The translations under genes and the position numbers were made by a program. From Spodoptera frugiperda (lineage: Eukaryota > Arthropoda > Insecta > Lepidoptera > Noctuidae), in assembly GCF_023101765.2 (NCBI RefSeq), contig NC_064212.1, forward strand, positions 11,470,001-11,534,000: DNA of 64,000 bases, in the 5' to 3' direction. Positions 1 through 11,500 of the stretch are shown piece after piece. The notes beneath the pieces are model-generated. The model searched no databases, had not been told where the DNA came from, and worked only from the letters and a program-made list of their open reading frames with translations. Within the stretch, counting starts at the first letter, position 1. The number at the start of each line of letters is the position of its first letter.

Positions 1-1979
1 TTGTAAATGTAACACCTTGAAGCTATTGTTACATGGTTTTTTATTACCTACCTATTTAAGAGTAATAGGATCATAGGGGTTGATTTCCATTTGTTTCTTT
101 TAGAGATATTATGACAGGATTCTAACATACTTTCTTTGATGTTATAAGTCTGCTTTAAGAATGTGGTCTTCTTTGTAGCGGTTAACAATAAAATGTTTTG
201 ATACGATTGCCATATCACGCAACGGTCAGTACTGTGTACAATAAAGCTACATTCAGATTCAAAAACAATTGCATGTTCAAACAGTGCCCCTTCGTTCGAT
301 AAGTACTAAATTGAATTCGCATCTGACCACTCCACTGTATAGAATAATAATAGTAGCCTATGAAAGCACTGCAGTGTAGAATCAAAGGGTCCTCCGTAGC
401 AACGCCTGTGCCCCCATCTAGTTTCCCCTCGATAATGGACCAGATTTCTAACGCAATAATTCCCGAATAAATTGCTTCCGCTGGTATCTTTCTACTTTGA
501 GGAAATAAACTATGGGGTTTTTTATGATGTATATTTGTGATGATAGTAGTGTCTGGGGATTTACATGTTTTATTAATGGTTAGTAAATTTATAGGAAAAA
601 AGATGTCGATTCGTTCGGGTTTGTCATATGACTGATTTCTACCGGTTCCAATCCGGCTGTGTCTGGGGCTATTAATCTTGATTATGTTTCTGTTAGAAGT
701 GTTAATATTTGAGTAGATAGGTACGTCTGCTTAGTGTTGTTGTGAATATATTTATTTATTTTTATTTAATTTGTGTCAATCCTACTTACCCTAGTAGTAA
801 GTATATGTATTATATCGTTAATTTGTGACACGGTTGAGTAATTTCACTTATTCTAGTTGCACCAAGAACATTGAACTTTATTTCGATTGGTCAGTTGTTC
901 AAGGTAATCATTAATTTGAGTTATTTTCGGCACGTGAAATTATAAATAAATTGACTACGTACTTAGTAGCACACTTGCCTAAACCGAACAATAACCGAAA
1001 ACAATGAACACCGATGATTTCATCACCACAATTCATCGACTAATTAAAGTCGTTGTACGCAAACAGCATCACGTCACTCCGCTACCGCATGCCGCGCCAC
1101 GCCGACAAGGTACACCCATAATAGATTTTAGTACATTTACTAACGGCGTAAATACAAAACCACGATAAAGGTACTTTGATCCTTATGTAGTATATTATAT
1201 GGTTTAATATACAACAACAGTCGGAAAGAAAACTGCGTACTTGCGTATGCGTGTTTGACATCTATTTGTATAGAAGTTTAAGCTTTATGTTATTTAATTT
1301 TAGGTCTGAAATTGGCCGCTAAGTATGTGAAATAATTAAGCCGAAGACACACGCTCTCTCGGGGCGTTTGCTCATTCGTGCATAATGGACGCGAGCAAAA
1401 CGACGCGACTGACGACGCTTGACAAAACGTGGTCTGACTTTCACTCTCACTGCAAACCAGTCTAAACCTATAAATAATGGGGTCGCTATATCCGCAGGCG
1501 TAGAAATTTGGGAATATAATCATTAGTCATCTACTATTAGACATCTTTATTTATACCACCTTAGAATGTATGACGATAGCATTGATTGCATGATTTTGTA
1601 GATCATTTGTTTTTACATATGACATAGCTTTATCTTATTATTTTATGATGTTTCAAGAGATAAGGAGGACTATTTATGAATGAGCGAAAAATTGTTGTTT
1701 TGTACGACAGTCATTATTACAAATACAAGTATTTAAATGACTCTTGAAAAAAAATGTGATTTTAATTTCAGCTCCCTTGGCTATAATCAAGTATGTTCAT
1801 ACTTGCACATACTATCGTAAGAAAAACCTGCAATAACCATACAATGGGTGAACTCGATCCAACACTGATAAGAGTTTCTCAGACACGAATGTGTTGTAAT
1901 CTAGTATACAACAGGGAGTCAAATGAACAAAGAATCGTAAGTGCAACGGCGTATGCTTATCGTTTGTTTACAGGCCACG
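1..1979. other. AT-rich upstream flank, no gene seen
   Basis: I see no convincing exon here. The open frames are short and have random composition. The only compositional change is a moderately GC-rich patch at about 1330-1460 with several CG dinucleotides, plus a TATAAATA on the + strand near 1470. That patch could be a regulatory element or a distal promoter, but nothing in it can be named. Confidence 0.5.
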
Positions 1980-2520
1980 TCTTGTTAGATGATGCGGCTG
2001 GCGCGCCGACCGGCACGACATGTGTGCATTTTTTGCCCGCCCAAGGAGGCCGCGGGCGCGAGGTTATACACCCATTATTACGTCCTTCCTACTTTCAATT
2101 ATTATTATCGGGCGGCGGCGCCGCACCCGCGACGGGGAGGAGGAGAGAGGCGCAGCTGCTGCCTACCAATAATCAAGACCTGTCTCGGTTAGAGCGAGAT
2201 GGAGATAACCGCGAATAAGTTGAAATTTTAACTTTAGTAAAGTTTTATTAAACCATCTGCTGATTGTCACAGTCAGAATAGTACTTGATCTATTATAAAA
2301 TCACAGAAGCAACTTGTGAACCCTCAAGATTGTAGGAAATTGGATTAAAGAGTGTAAAAACTTTAGAAATCCGAACGCGATGGGAGGCGGATCTCCGAAA
2401 ATTGCCGAGCGTACTCGACGCGGCTTGCCAGTTCGCTCGCCGCAGTTTGGCGGCCGGTCGTGAGGATGGTGCTTTCTGTGCGTGAACAAAGAGAAATAAT
2501 TGTTAGCAAGTGTAAAGTAG
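1980..2520 (+). promoter_or_regulatory. GC-rich promoter and 5' UTR region of the Sp-factor gene
   Basis: Two GC-rich blocks (about 1990-2165 and 2360-2465) stand out from an AT-rich background and lie directly upstream of the start codon at 2521. They contain GGGCGG at about 2109 and many CG dinucleotides, as expected of a TATA-less housekeeping promoter. The transcript probably starts between about 2340 and 2450, where no TATA box is seen. An in-frame TAG immediately precedes the ATG at 2521, so translation cannot begin further upstream in this exon. The exact start site is inference. Confidence 0.4.
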
Positions 2521-2583
2521 ATGATGTCGTCTGAGTCCACAAAAGTGAAGGTGGAATACGTAAACGAGGACAAAACAGGCAAG
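2521..2583 (+). CDS. Spps: Sp-factor exon 1: start codon and SUMO-type motif
   Basis: Encodes residues 1-21 and ends in phase 0 at the donor AAG|GTAAAG. The start is fixed by an in-frame TAG directly upstream; a second ATG follows at once. The short peptide contains V9-K10-V11-E12, a psi-K-x-E sumoylation consensus. It sits like the VKIE motif near the N terminus of human Sp1, where sumoylation restrains activity; that role here is inferred from the family. Confidence 0.85.
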
Positions 2584-5500
2584 GTAAAGAGTGTAAAGTG
2601 AAAGGATGCAGTGTTATTGTGTAACAGATCGGACGCCAGCGGGCAGCGGTCTCGTGTCGGTCGGTGCAGGGGGAGGGCGGGGCGAGTGCGGCCCCGGCCG
2701 TGTGGGGCCCGCCAGGCCACACGCAGGAGGTTGTGACCGTGTTGCTAGCAACTCCCTTGTCGAAATAGCATCAGCGTCCTCCTCCAGTTCCTCAAACTTT
2801 CAAACCATTTTCAATATAAATATTACAATTATTATACGCAATAAGCACTCACAAATCAAAAGCTATTGTTAAAAAAAGCTCAATTTACGATTTTACGAGA
2901 AGTTTGTAATGGTAGCCATTTTAAATTATACGAGTTATATTTGTTTCATCGGTATTCAGTTCATAAAGTAAAAAGAAACTCGTACACACCTAAAATTAAC
3001 ATGTTTGATACGTTACTATGATAGCCTACTTAGCAGCTGCATAAAAATCAGTCACGCGATTTGAGGTGGGTGGATCAAAGGGCGGCGGCGGCCTTGCCTG
3101 CGACGACTCCCGGCACTTGTTAGGAAAAGGCGTGTCGACTCACAACTATTACGATATATAAACTTTGCGAACTGTTGCAGCGTTAAAGTTTACGTGCTAT
3201 ACACGTGGTAGAAACTTTTCTCGAAACAGTTATGAAGGTTTAAAATTCTTGAAATGAAAGTTTTTTGTAAAATAGGTACTAGTAAAAACATTTTTTTCTC
3301 AAAACCCGCTAAATGAATTCCATAGTTCCGCAAAAAGACAAGATAAAAAAGAATGAACATTTTAAAAATGTTGTCTATGAAAATATTTTTTTTGAATCAC
3401 TCCCAAAATCATTCAATCATAAAAATTATGACAGTTGCCAAAATAAAACTAAACAAACGGAGTTTTATTTTTGTAAATATATTTTTAAGTTTTAATTTTA
3501 ATAATTTAATGTGATGTTGACATCATCTATATTAGAGGATTTAAAGGTGAGCAATATATCTTAAACGGTCCTTAGTTGCTTGAATCGGCACCTACGTATA
3601 AAATATTGTCATTCAAAAGGGTTCGATTCGCGTCGATGCTTCTTTTGAGCGATAAAAGGGCCGGTGCTGAGGGCGCAGCGACTAACATTTTCCCCCTTTG
3701 TATTTAGTCACCGATTGCTTTGTGTCCAATGTGATCGACCTTCAATATAAATACGTATAGAATCTGCTATATTTATACACCACAGATGAAGTTTGTGTAT
3801 AAAAAAAATAATCTATTTAACTATTACACGTCTTTATTAATTACACGTGTTTTAAATGTTACTATTATCTAATTATTAGGTCAGTGGGTAGCCTTAGGGC
3901 CGGATTATTAATTTAACTAAATAACATTGACCAAAATATCATTTATTACAAAGGAAGGGTACTGAGTTTTGCTTCAATAAATAACAAAAAATAATGAAAT
4001 AAAATATTTTTGAACAATACAAGTAGATAATACGTCTCAACATTTTTTGGAAATATTTTTTTATTTATTTAGTTTCTACCACACTACTTAGAGCTACCAT
4101 ACACGGATTGCTCGAACCCCAGTCATTCACACATACGGACCACTCTTGCAGTTAGTCAACAGTTAGAAGTTGGAATTGATAACTGCTTGAGCTATTAGGG
4201 TAACTGCTATGTCCGTGTATGTATCTACATAGAATACTATAGTTCACTATGCAGTCGCAGCTTGAAAAAGTTGATCCTGAGTGCTTTACACAGCCCATGT
4301 ATATGAATTCCTGGCCCTTTAGTCACAGAGTAATTTACAAAATATCCAATAAAATTGTCAATATCTTGAATATCACTTGAAAGTACTTTCTCATCAAGTG
4401 TAGGATCAAATGTCTTTACAGGTAGGTATAGAAATATGATATATAAGTATGATATGATATTTATTTCACTGATAATAATGTACTTGTTATTAAGCATATA
4501 AACTTGTGTAACGAATACTCTATAAAAAAAGTAACTAAATACATAGCATTACATTTACTATTAACCAATATAAAGACATACTTTTATAATTTTTTTCTGA
4601 ATTTGCCTTTCATAAGTACTTTTTTAGTATTTTACTATCTGTTTTCCTCAGTATAAGTTTCAAATTGCCATAAACATACCAAACTGAGTATGTTTCCGAT
4701 CATTGAATTGACAGTACACATTTTGTACATATACTTATCTCGCTCACTCCATACTTAGCATAATCTTCATATTTTTTTGTGACATACAAATCAGTATTTG
4801 AAAGGCAGTAACTTCTATTGTTGTACTCATAAGTCTGTAAATAAATAAATGTTTTTATGCAAATCGAGCCTCACGGTACAAGGCTAAGCTGTGCCATATG
4901 TTAAACATGTTTACTACCTCAGTGTTGGCGACTAAGTCTTAATTACAGTGATATATCACAAGTTAATCTGTTATTGATATTCTATGTTAGAGGGAAGTAC
5001 AGACAGTATAATTTGGTTTTACAGTTCTAAGTATGATATGTGGTTGTGCGCAGACTGTGAAATGTAGATGGGATTGATAGATAGGATATGTATGAGCTTA
5101 GGTAATAGAAAAAGAATAATGGTATAAAAATGTCTTATAGTTGTATCTTCAAACACTTTTAGACAAGTATTGGATAAGTTTTGTTGCTATGAATGAAGAT
5201 AAACTCAATGTAGAGTACTGCAAGAGAAAATATGGTTATTACAGGAAAGCAACGGGACGCAGTCGCCGCTAGCACTCCTGGCGGCGACGTGCAGCCGGCT
5301 CGGCGCCGCCACCATGGGTCCCGAGCAGCAGCAGGATACCAAGGACCAACAACAACATTTCAGTAAGTGTTTCTTATCATATTTTCTCCCAGTTTCCATT
5401 GTCTGTAGAATTACTGTATTCGATAACATGCAAAGTACTTATTTATAATATATTCATTTCCTGTTTACTATAATGGTTGAGCAAAAAAAGAAATTAATAA

Positions 5501-8500
5501 AAAGCTGCCAATGACATCATCTTAACAAATACAGTGCATTGTTCATAATTACAAAATATAATTCCAGGTCCACAGCAACAGCAACAGGCGCAACAGCAAC
5601 AGGCGCAGCAACAACAAGCGCAACAGCAACAAGCGCAACAGCAACAGGCGCAACAACAGCAAGCGCAACAACAAGCGCAACTTATACAGCAACAAGTGCA
5701 GGGCGATGCCGCCACCCTCGCCGCCATACAGCAACAGTACCTGCAACAGCAGCAACAACAACAACAGCAACAGCCACAGCTGAGGGTGATTAGTTCTGCT
5801 GTAGTTCAGCAGTTAAGGGCACAAGGATTATCAGTGAGTTTTGTATAACAGAGCTAACAGACTCTCAAATCTCATGCCAAACACTATGGCATCATCTCAA
5901 TAACCATTTCTTCTTTCTCCTCACCTTTTCCCAACTAGGTTGGGGCTGTCTACTGTCTATCATTCTTAACCAGTTTCAACTGAATATCAGTATTTTACAT
6001 GAAACATTCTTTTTTTCACAACCTGCCGAGGGTTATATCTATATTTTTATTTTTAACAACCAGTATTCATTTACATATTATAACCCAGTTTTTCCTGCCA
6101 GGGTATCTATTTTATTTCATTCTCTCATCATAGTCTTGCTATTGGTAGGTATTGTTGGCACAACTCATATTTTAACAAGATTTGTTTTGTTTTTAGGGCA
6201 ATGAATTGTCAGCGGCCATAGTGAATGCAGCTAACTCCGTTCCAAATGGAATACAAGTGCAACAACCACAGGTAATTATAGCATTAATGTCATGAAAATG
6301 AGTTTATTTGTTGAAATTACTTTAAAAAATAATTCACTTGTATTTAAGATGTTCAGAAATTGTTTAATTTGTATGTTAATCTATAAATTAATTAATTATG
6401 AGAATTTTAAGTAAAGAGTTATGAGATTGATGAAAGTGTGGGATGCCAGAAATTTAAATACATTTGATAAGGAAATATACAAATGGACAGTTAATGGGGT
6501 AAAATTCTTGATTTTCCTCTAACCTTTATCGAAATGATTATCTATATAATAACATATTGTATTATCAGTGTTATCCTATTTTTTTTAAGTTACGGACTCC
6601 CGCATTATTAAGCATCGTGGTAGCTTATTATCATCCTTATTTTTATTGGATTGGTTGAGAGCAGTGACTCAATTTATTGAAACCAAAATTGTTAACTTTT
6701 GGATGAGGATAATGACGGTGTTAACATTTTGTGATTTTTTTTAAGAATCGCTCTCTAAGACTTTTTATAGTTAGACACTACTCTCATAATACATATAAAC
6801 AAAGCTCTATGTCTATAGGTGAACTGGTAAATATTGAAATCATTATCATTTGACTGTATTGTAATTTTTTTGCAGGTGATATCAATGCAACAGCTCCAGT
6901 CGTTACTGGGCGGTGGCGTTGTGTCTGGCGAAGGTGCTACGTATCAGAACACGCCGCAGCAACTGTTGCAGATACATCCACAACTGTTACAAGTATGTAT
7001 TCAATGATAACATCAATTCTCTCCTCTCATCTCTTACGCCCGAATATTCAAACGCTACTTTAATTTTAAGTTGTCCTTAAATATCGTGCTATCTCTGTGA
7101 TTTTGTAAAGAATTGATAGTGATAGAACTACATTTGAGAGCGTCTTAAAATTGAGTAGCGTTAGGTATCCGGCATTAGTCTAGCTTTGTCTTCATGTCCT
7201 AATCTATTAATACAAAAATACTTCTAAGATTGAATTAATGTTCCTGTAATTGCTTGTTGCAGCAACAAGGTATGTACGGAGGTTGCCTTGTGGGTGGAGT
7301 GGGCGGCGTGGGCGGCGTGGCCCCCATGCAGGCCGTCACTGTCGACGGACAGGACGCACTCTTCATACCCGCGCAACATGCACAGGTATGTATCTCATAC
7401 TCTTACTCCAAGTTACTTATGTCACCACAATATAGGGTATGCCGAGGAAAGATGTCTGTATAGGACTGATGAAAATGAGGATACAATTGATAGAAAGCGT
7501 TACCATCTTTTAATTCGCTTCACGACTTCATTTTCCTCAACTTACCTTAAGGCCTCGGCCTCGAATTTTGCGGGCAGCGGGGCGGCGGCGGCGGCGGCGC
7601 GGCAGCGGCAGGATCTTTTGCGTATAATCAAATGGACCGGTTTTCGAAAACAGCGGCGGGCGGAGCGGCGCGGGAGCGGGCAACGAGCGGTGCACTCCAG
7701 TCAAGCGGTGACCGCCCGCGTTGCGCGTCTGCATTGTAGTATAGTGTTGTGTACCTACATTTTTTTTGTGACGTATCAAAATGTCCTCGGACGTGCAAGA
7801 GCAAATGATTTCGGCAATCTTTGAGAGGACACCCATACGGAACAGCAAAGATGTGAACCATAAAAATAGAAGAAAAATTAACCAATTATGGGAAGAAATA
7901 AAAAACGAACTGAATATTGAAGACTAAAGCAAAAACAGAAATCACTCTTGATAGTTTCAAGAATATAGTCAAAAGTTTCTACACTCATTCTAGTGTAGTC
8001 GTAGAATTTGTCGGGATTTTGTCTCTGTTCTTCATAATTTCGATAAAACTCGCCATTTATTTTCCTTGCCCTATAGTAGGTCTTCTTCTTTTGCCCACAG
8101 TAAATCGAGCGTTAGGAATAAATTTGAATCAAAAAGATTTCGTTCGCTAATAAAAACAAATATCTCGACAACACAACTACGAACACAACACTACACCGCT
8201 GTAGTGCCGCGCGATCTGCCCGCTAGTTTCGAGAACGGGTCCGCCGCCGCCGCCCCGCTCCCGCGCCGCCGCCGCCGCCGCCCCGCTGCCCGCAAAATTC
8301 GAGGCCGAGGCCTAAGTATGTTGTTCTATTCTTGCAAGTAAGAAGTAGTAACAAATCAATTCTTTTACATCACTTTCCTTTACTTATGACTTATGTTGAC
8401 GTTGACATCACTCCGTCTTTAAAAACCAATTACAGTGCCCTCCAAAAGTTAGTTGAAATTAGTTCACCTTATCAATGATGTTATATATTTTCCAAAATAC

Positions 8501-11500
8501 GCAGTTTCTATGAATGAACTGTTTACTATTTATGTTTGGATACACTATTCTAATACGTACAGTAGGAAATCCCCCGAAATTCATTTTGATTTCTTTCAAA
8601 ATCTATGTTTATGTGTGCACTACTTGAATTGAGCGCGTCAAAAGTCAGTTGAAATAGCAAACTTTAAACGATATCTGATACTCTCGCGGTTTTAAATTCA
8701 TTTATTATTATTGTTAAGGCAGTGTGCGTAGTTTAAATTTAATAATAAGATATTGTAAGGTGATTTGACTGTTTTTGAATTAATAATGGCGCCGAGGCGA
8801 AAATTAACTGTCGAAGAAAGAATAAAGATTGTGTATGAATACGAAAAAATTAAAAACTTTAGTGCTGTGGGAAAATTATTTAAAGTTAGTCCAGAAGGTG
8901 TCCGAAAAATAATAAAGAAAAGTTTAGAATGTCCTAGTCTTGCAGATAGGCCACGGTCGGGGCGTCCTAGGGCTACTACTTCTGTTGATGATCGACTAAT
9001 AGTGCGGCAGTGTAAAATTAATCCCAAGATTGTGGTACGAGAGATCAAAGACCAGTTACAGGAAGCAGGGACCTCGGTTTCTGAAACTACTATCAGGCGA
9101 CGCCTGCATGATGCTAATTTACGAGGTCACATTGCCAGAAAGAAACCTCTTTTAACATCGATCCATAAAAAACGAAGATTGGAGTTCGCCCGCAAGTATT
9201 CGGATAAACCAATAGAATTTTGGAAGAGCGATGAATCGAAGTTCGAACTATTTGGAAATCGCCGTCGGCAAACTGTATGGTGCACAAGCAATGATAACTC
9301 TTACGACGACAAATACTTGCAGCCCACTGTGAAACACGGCGGTGGGAGTGTGATGGTTTGGGGGTGTTTTTCTTGGCATGGTGTGGGCCGACTGCAAGTA
9401 ATTGAAGGCAAGATGACAGCACAGGTCTACTGTAATATTCTCCGTGACAATTTAAAACAATCTGCTGAAACAATGGGGTTAGGTCAGATTTTCAAGTACC
9501 AACAAGACAATGATCCGAAGCATACAGCAAGGATAACTCAACAATATTTTGAAGATAACGAAGTGGATTTACTGGAATGGCCTTCGATGTCACCCGACCT
9601 TAACCCCATTGAACATTTATGGGATGAATTAGACCGCAGGATCCCTGTTTCCATAAGACGCAACAGGAATTTGTTTAAAAATAAAATTCTTGAAACATGG
9701 TCGATTATACCGGTCCAAACATTACAGAATCTTGTAGAATCAATGCCTAGACGACTTAAAGCAGTTCTACAGAATAATGGCGGTCATACAAAATATTAAA
9801 AGTTAAAATATTTGCAAAGACACAAGCCTTAAAATATTTTTTCAACAATTTCAACTAACTTTTGGTAACGTGATTTCATTGTTAATCTACATAAATTATA
9901 ATTATAAAATTTGTTATGATTCTCTTACTGACAGAAATATTCTAAATTGATTATATTTTAATAAATAATTCTTGAAGCCACGATTTTATTTGGTTTTATT
10001 ATAATTTCCTCACATTTACTACATTATTGATCATTTCAACTAACTTTTGGAGGGCACTGTAAATGTGAATATTTTCCTTTCAGAATTTCTCTGGCATGGG
10101 TCAAGTCAGTCTTGTGAACGGTCAACTAGTGAGGACGCCAGTCCTTCCCGCGGGCTTCTTGCAAAACGTCATGCATTTACCAGCTGGTATGTACTACACA
10201 TACTTATATCTTGTTTTAAGCTATACATTACAACTTATTAGTATTGTGGAAAATGAATAGTTTAGTTTTATGTCTAGCATTTCATATAATATTTAGAAAG
10301 TCTAATGACAGAAATATTATGGCAATGCTAGAAAAGTAATAAAATGTGAGGATTTTTCATAAATATAGTGTGAATATTCATTTCCTACGATTCAAATATA
10401 AAGAGAAAAAAGTAAATAGCTCTCTATAAGTTATGTTACCGTTAGGTTTGTAAGCAAACTACATCCACTAGGGTATTCATAAGCTTTGGTCACACTAAAC
10501 CTCACAGTCAGCTTCGGGATTGCTTTGGGATTAATTCTCCATTCAACGGCTTTGCTTTCCAACTAAAATAATCATAATGTTTCTGAATATCAACATATGT
10601 ATTTCACTTCATATTCACCAAGTAGTCCTTCTGTAGACTAGATGTGACATAGAACAAACTATAAAATAAAAAAGTAAACAATGCATGTGTGTCAATGAAA
10701 TGATCTGTCTTAGTTGATGTTAAAATTAGATATTTACTTTCAAATTACATTTACTATTATTTTGGCTGTCCTAAAATTATTATTTACATAGCATCGAACA
10801 GTTTGTTGAGTTTACCTTTTAGATCAGACTCGTATAAAACATTGACAAACAATGTTGGGTACTGACTTTGTGCAGACATCACAACTAGTCACCACCATCG
10901 CATGTTCTATGCTTCTAACGTACTACTGTCATACTAATCTGTGTTTTTCCGCCCCCCTCCCCCCCTCACCCGCTAACAGAGCAGCAGGCGACCATCACGA
11001 TCCCGGGCACTAACCTATCCATTCCCATTAGCGCTTTGGCGGGGAATCAACCAATGATAGTCCCTGGCTCCAATATATCGCTGGCGGGGCTTCAGGGAAA
11101 CCAAGCGATTACAATCCCGACAAGTCAAGCGATATCCATTCCTACGAGTCAGGCGATATCCATCCCGTGTAGTTCGGCGGCCGTCACTCCTGGGGACAAG
11201 CAAGCCAACGGGAAAGACACGAAGGCACCCGGCAGCCCCAACGGACAAGGTTGGTGCCTCGGTCACCTCTCGACACTGTTTTCAGCACTTTGGCTCGTGA
11301 TATCTTTGTGTATGTTACGGGTAAACGACTGCGTTTCATGTATTCGTACGGAAATGAGGATTTGTTGTGATAACGATGGCAATAATCTTTTTTTAATCTC
11401 TATTCATTGATACTTTAATTTCTTGATTGATTTGATAAGTAAATGTTTATTTTTTTTGCTATTTGTCTTTAATTCAAAATTATTGAATGGACATTTTACC

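Noticed and set aside
1793..2218. 141-codon + strand frame ahead of the Sp factor
   Set aside because: The first half is AT-random and the second half is the GC-rich promoter block. There is no domain, no supported splice sites and no match to Sp N termini.
2301..2722. Minus-strand and alternative + strand frames across exon 1
   Set aside because: They result from GC-rich promoter sequence lacking stops and have no protein-like features. The correct frame is fixed by the splice to exon 2 and the Sp box.
3610..3640. GGTTCGATTCG, a tRNA B-box-like word
   Set aside because: No A box at the right distance and no cloverleaf could be drawn around it.
5494..5793. Long cysteine-, leucine- or threonine/alanine-rich open frames on both strands over exon 3
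   Set aside because: They are by-products of the CAACAG repeat, which has no stops in most frames. The glutamine frame is the real one because it joins in phase with exons 2 and 4.
9114..9473. 119-codon minus-strand frame inside the Tc1 element
   Set aside because: It is the antisense of the transposase catalytic core.
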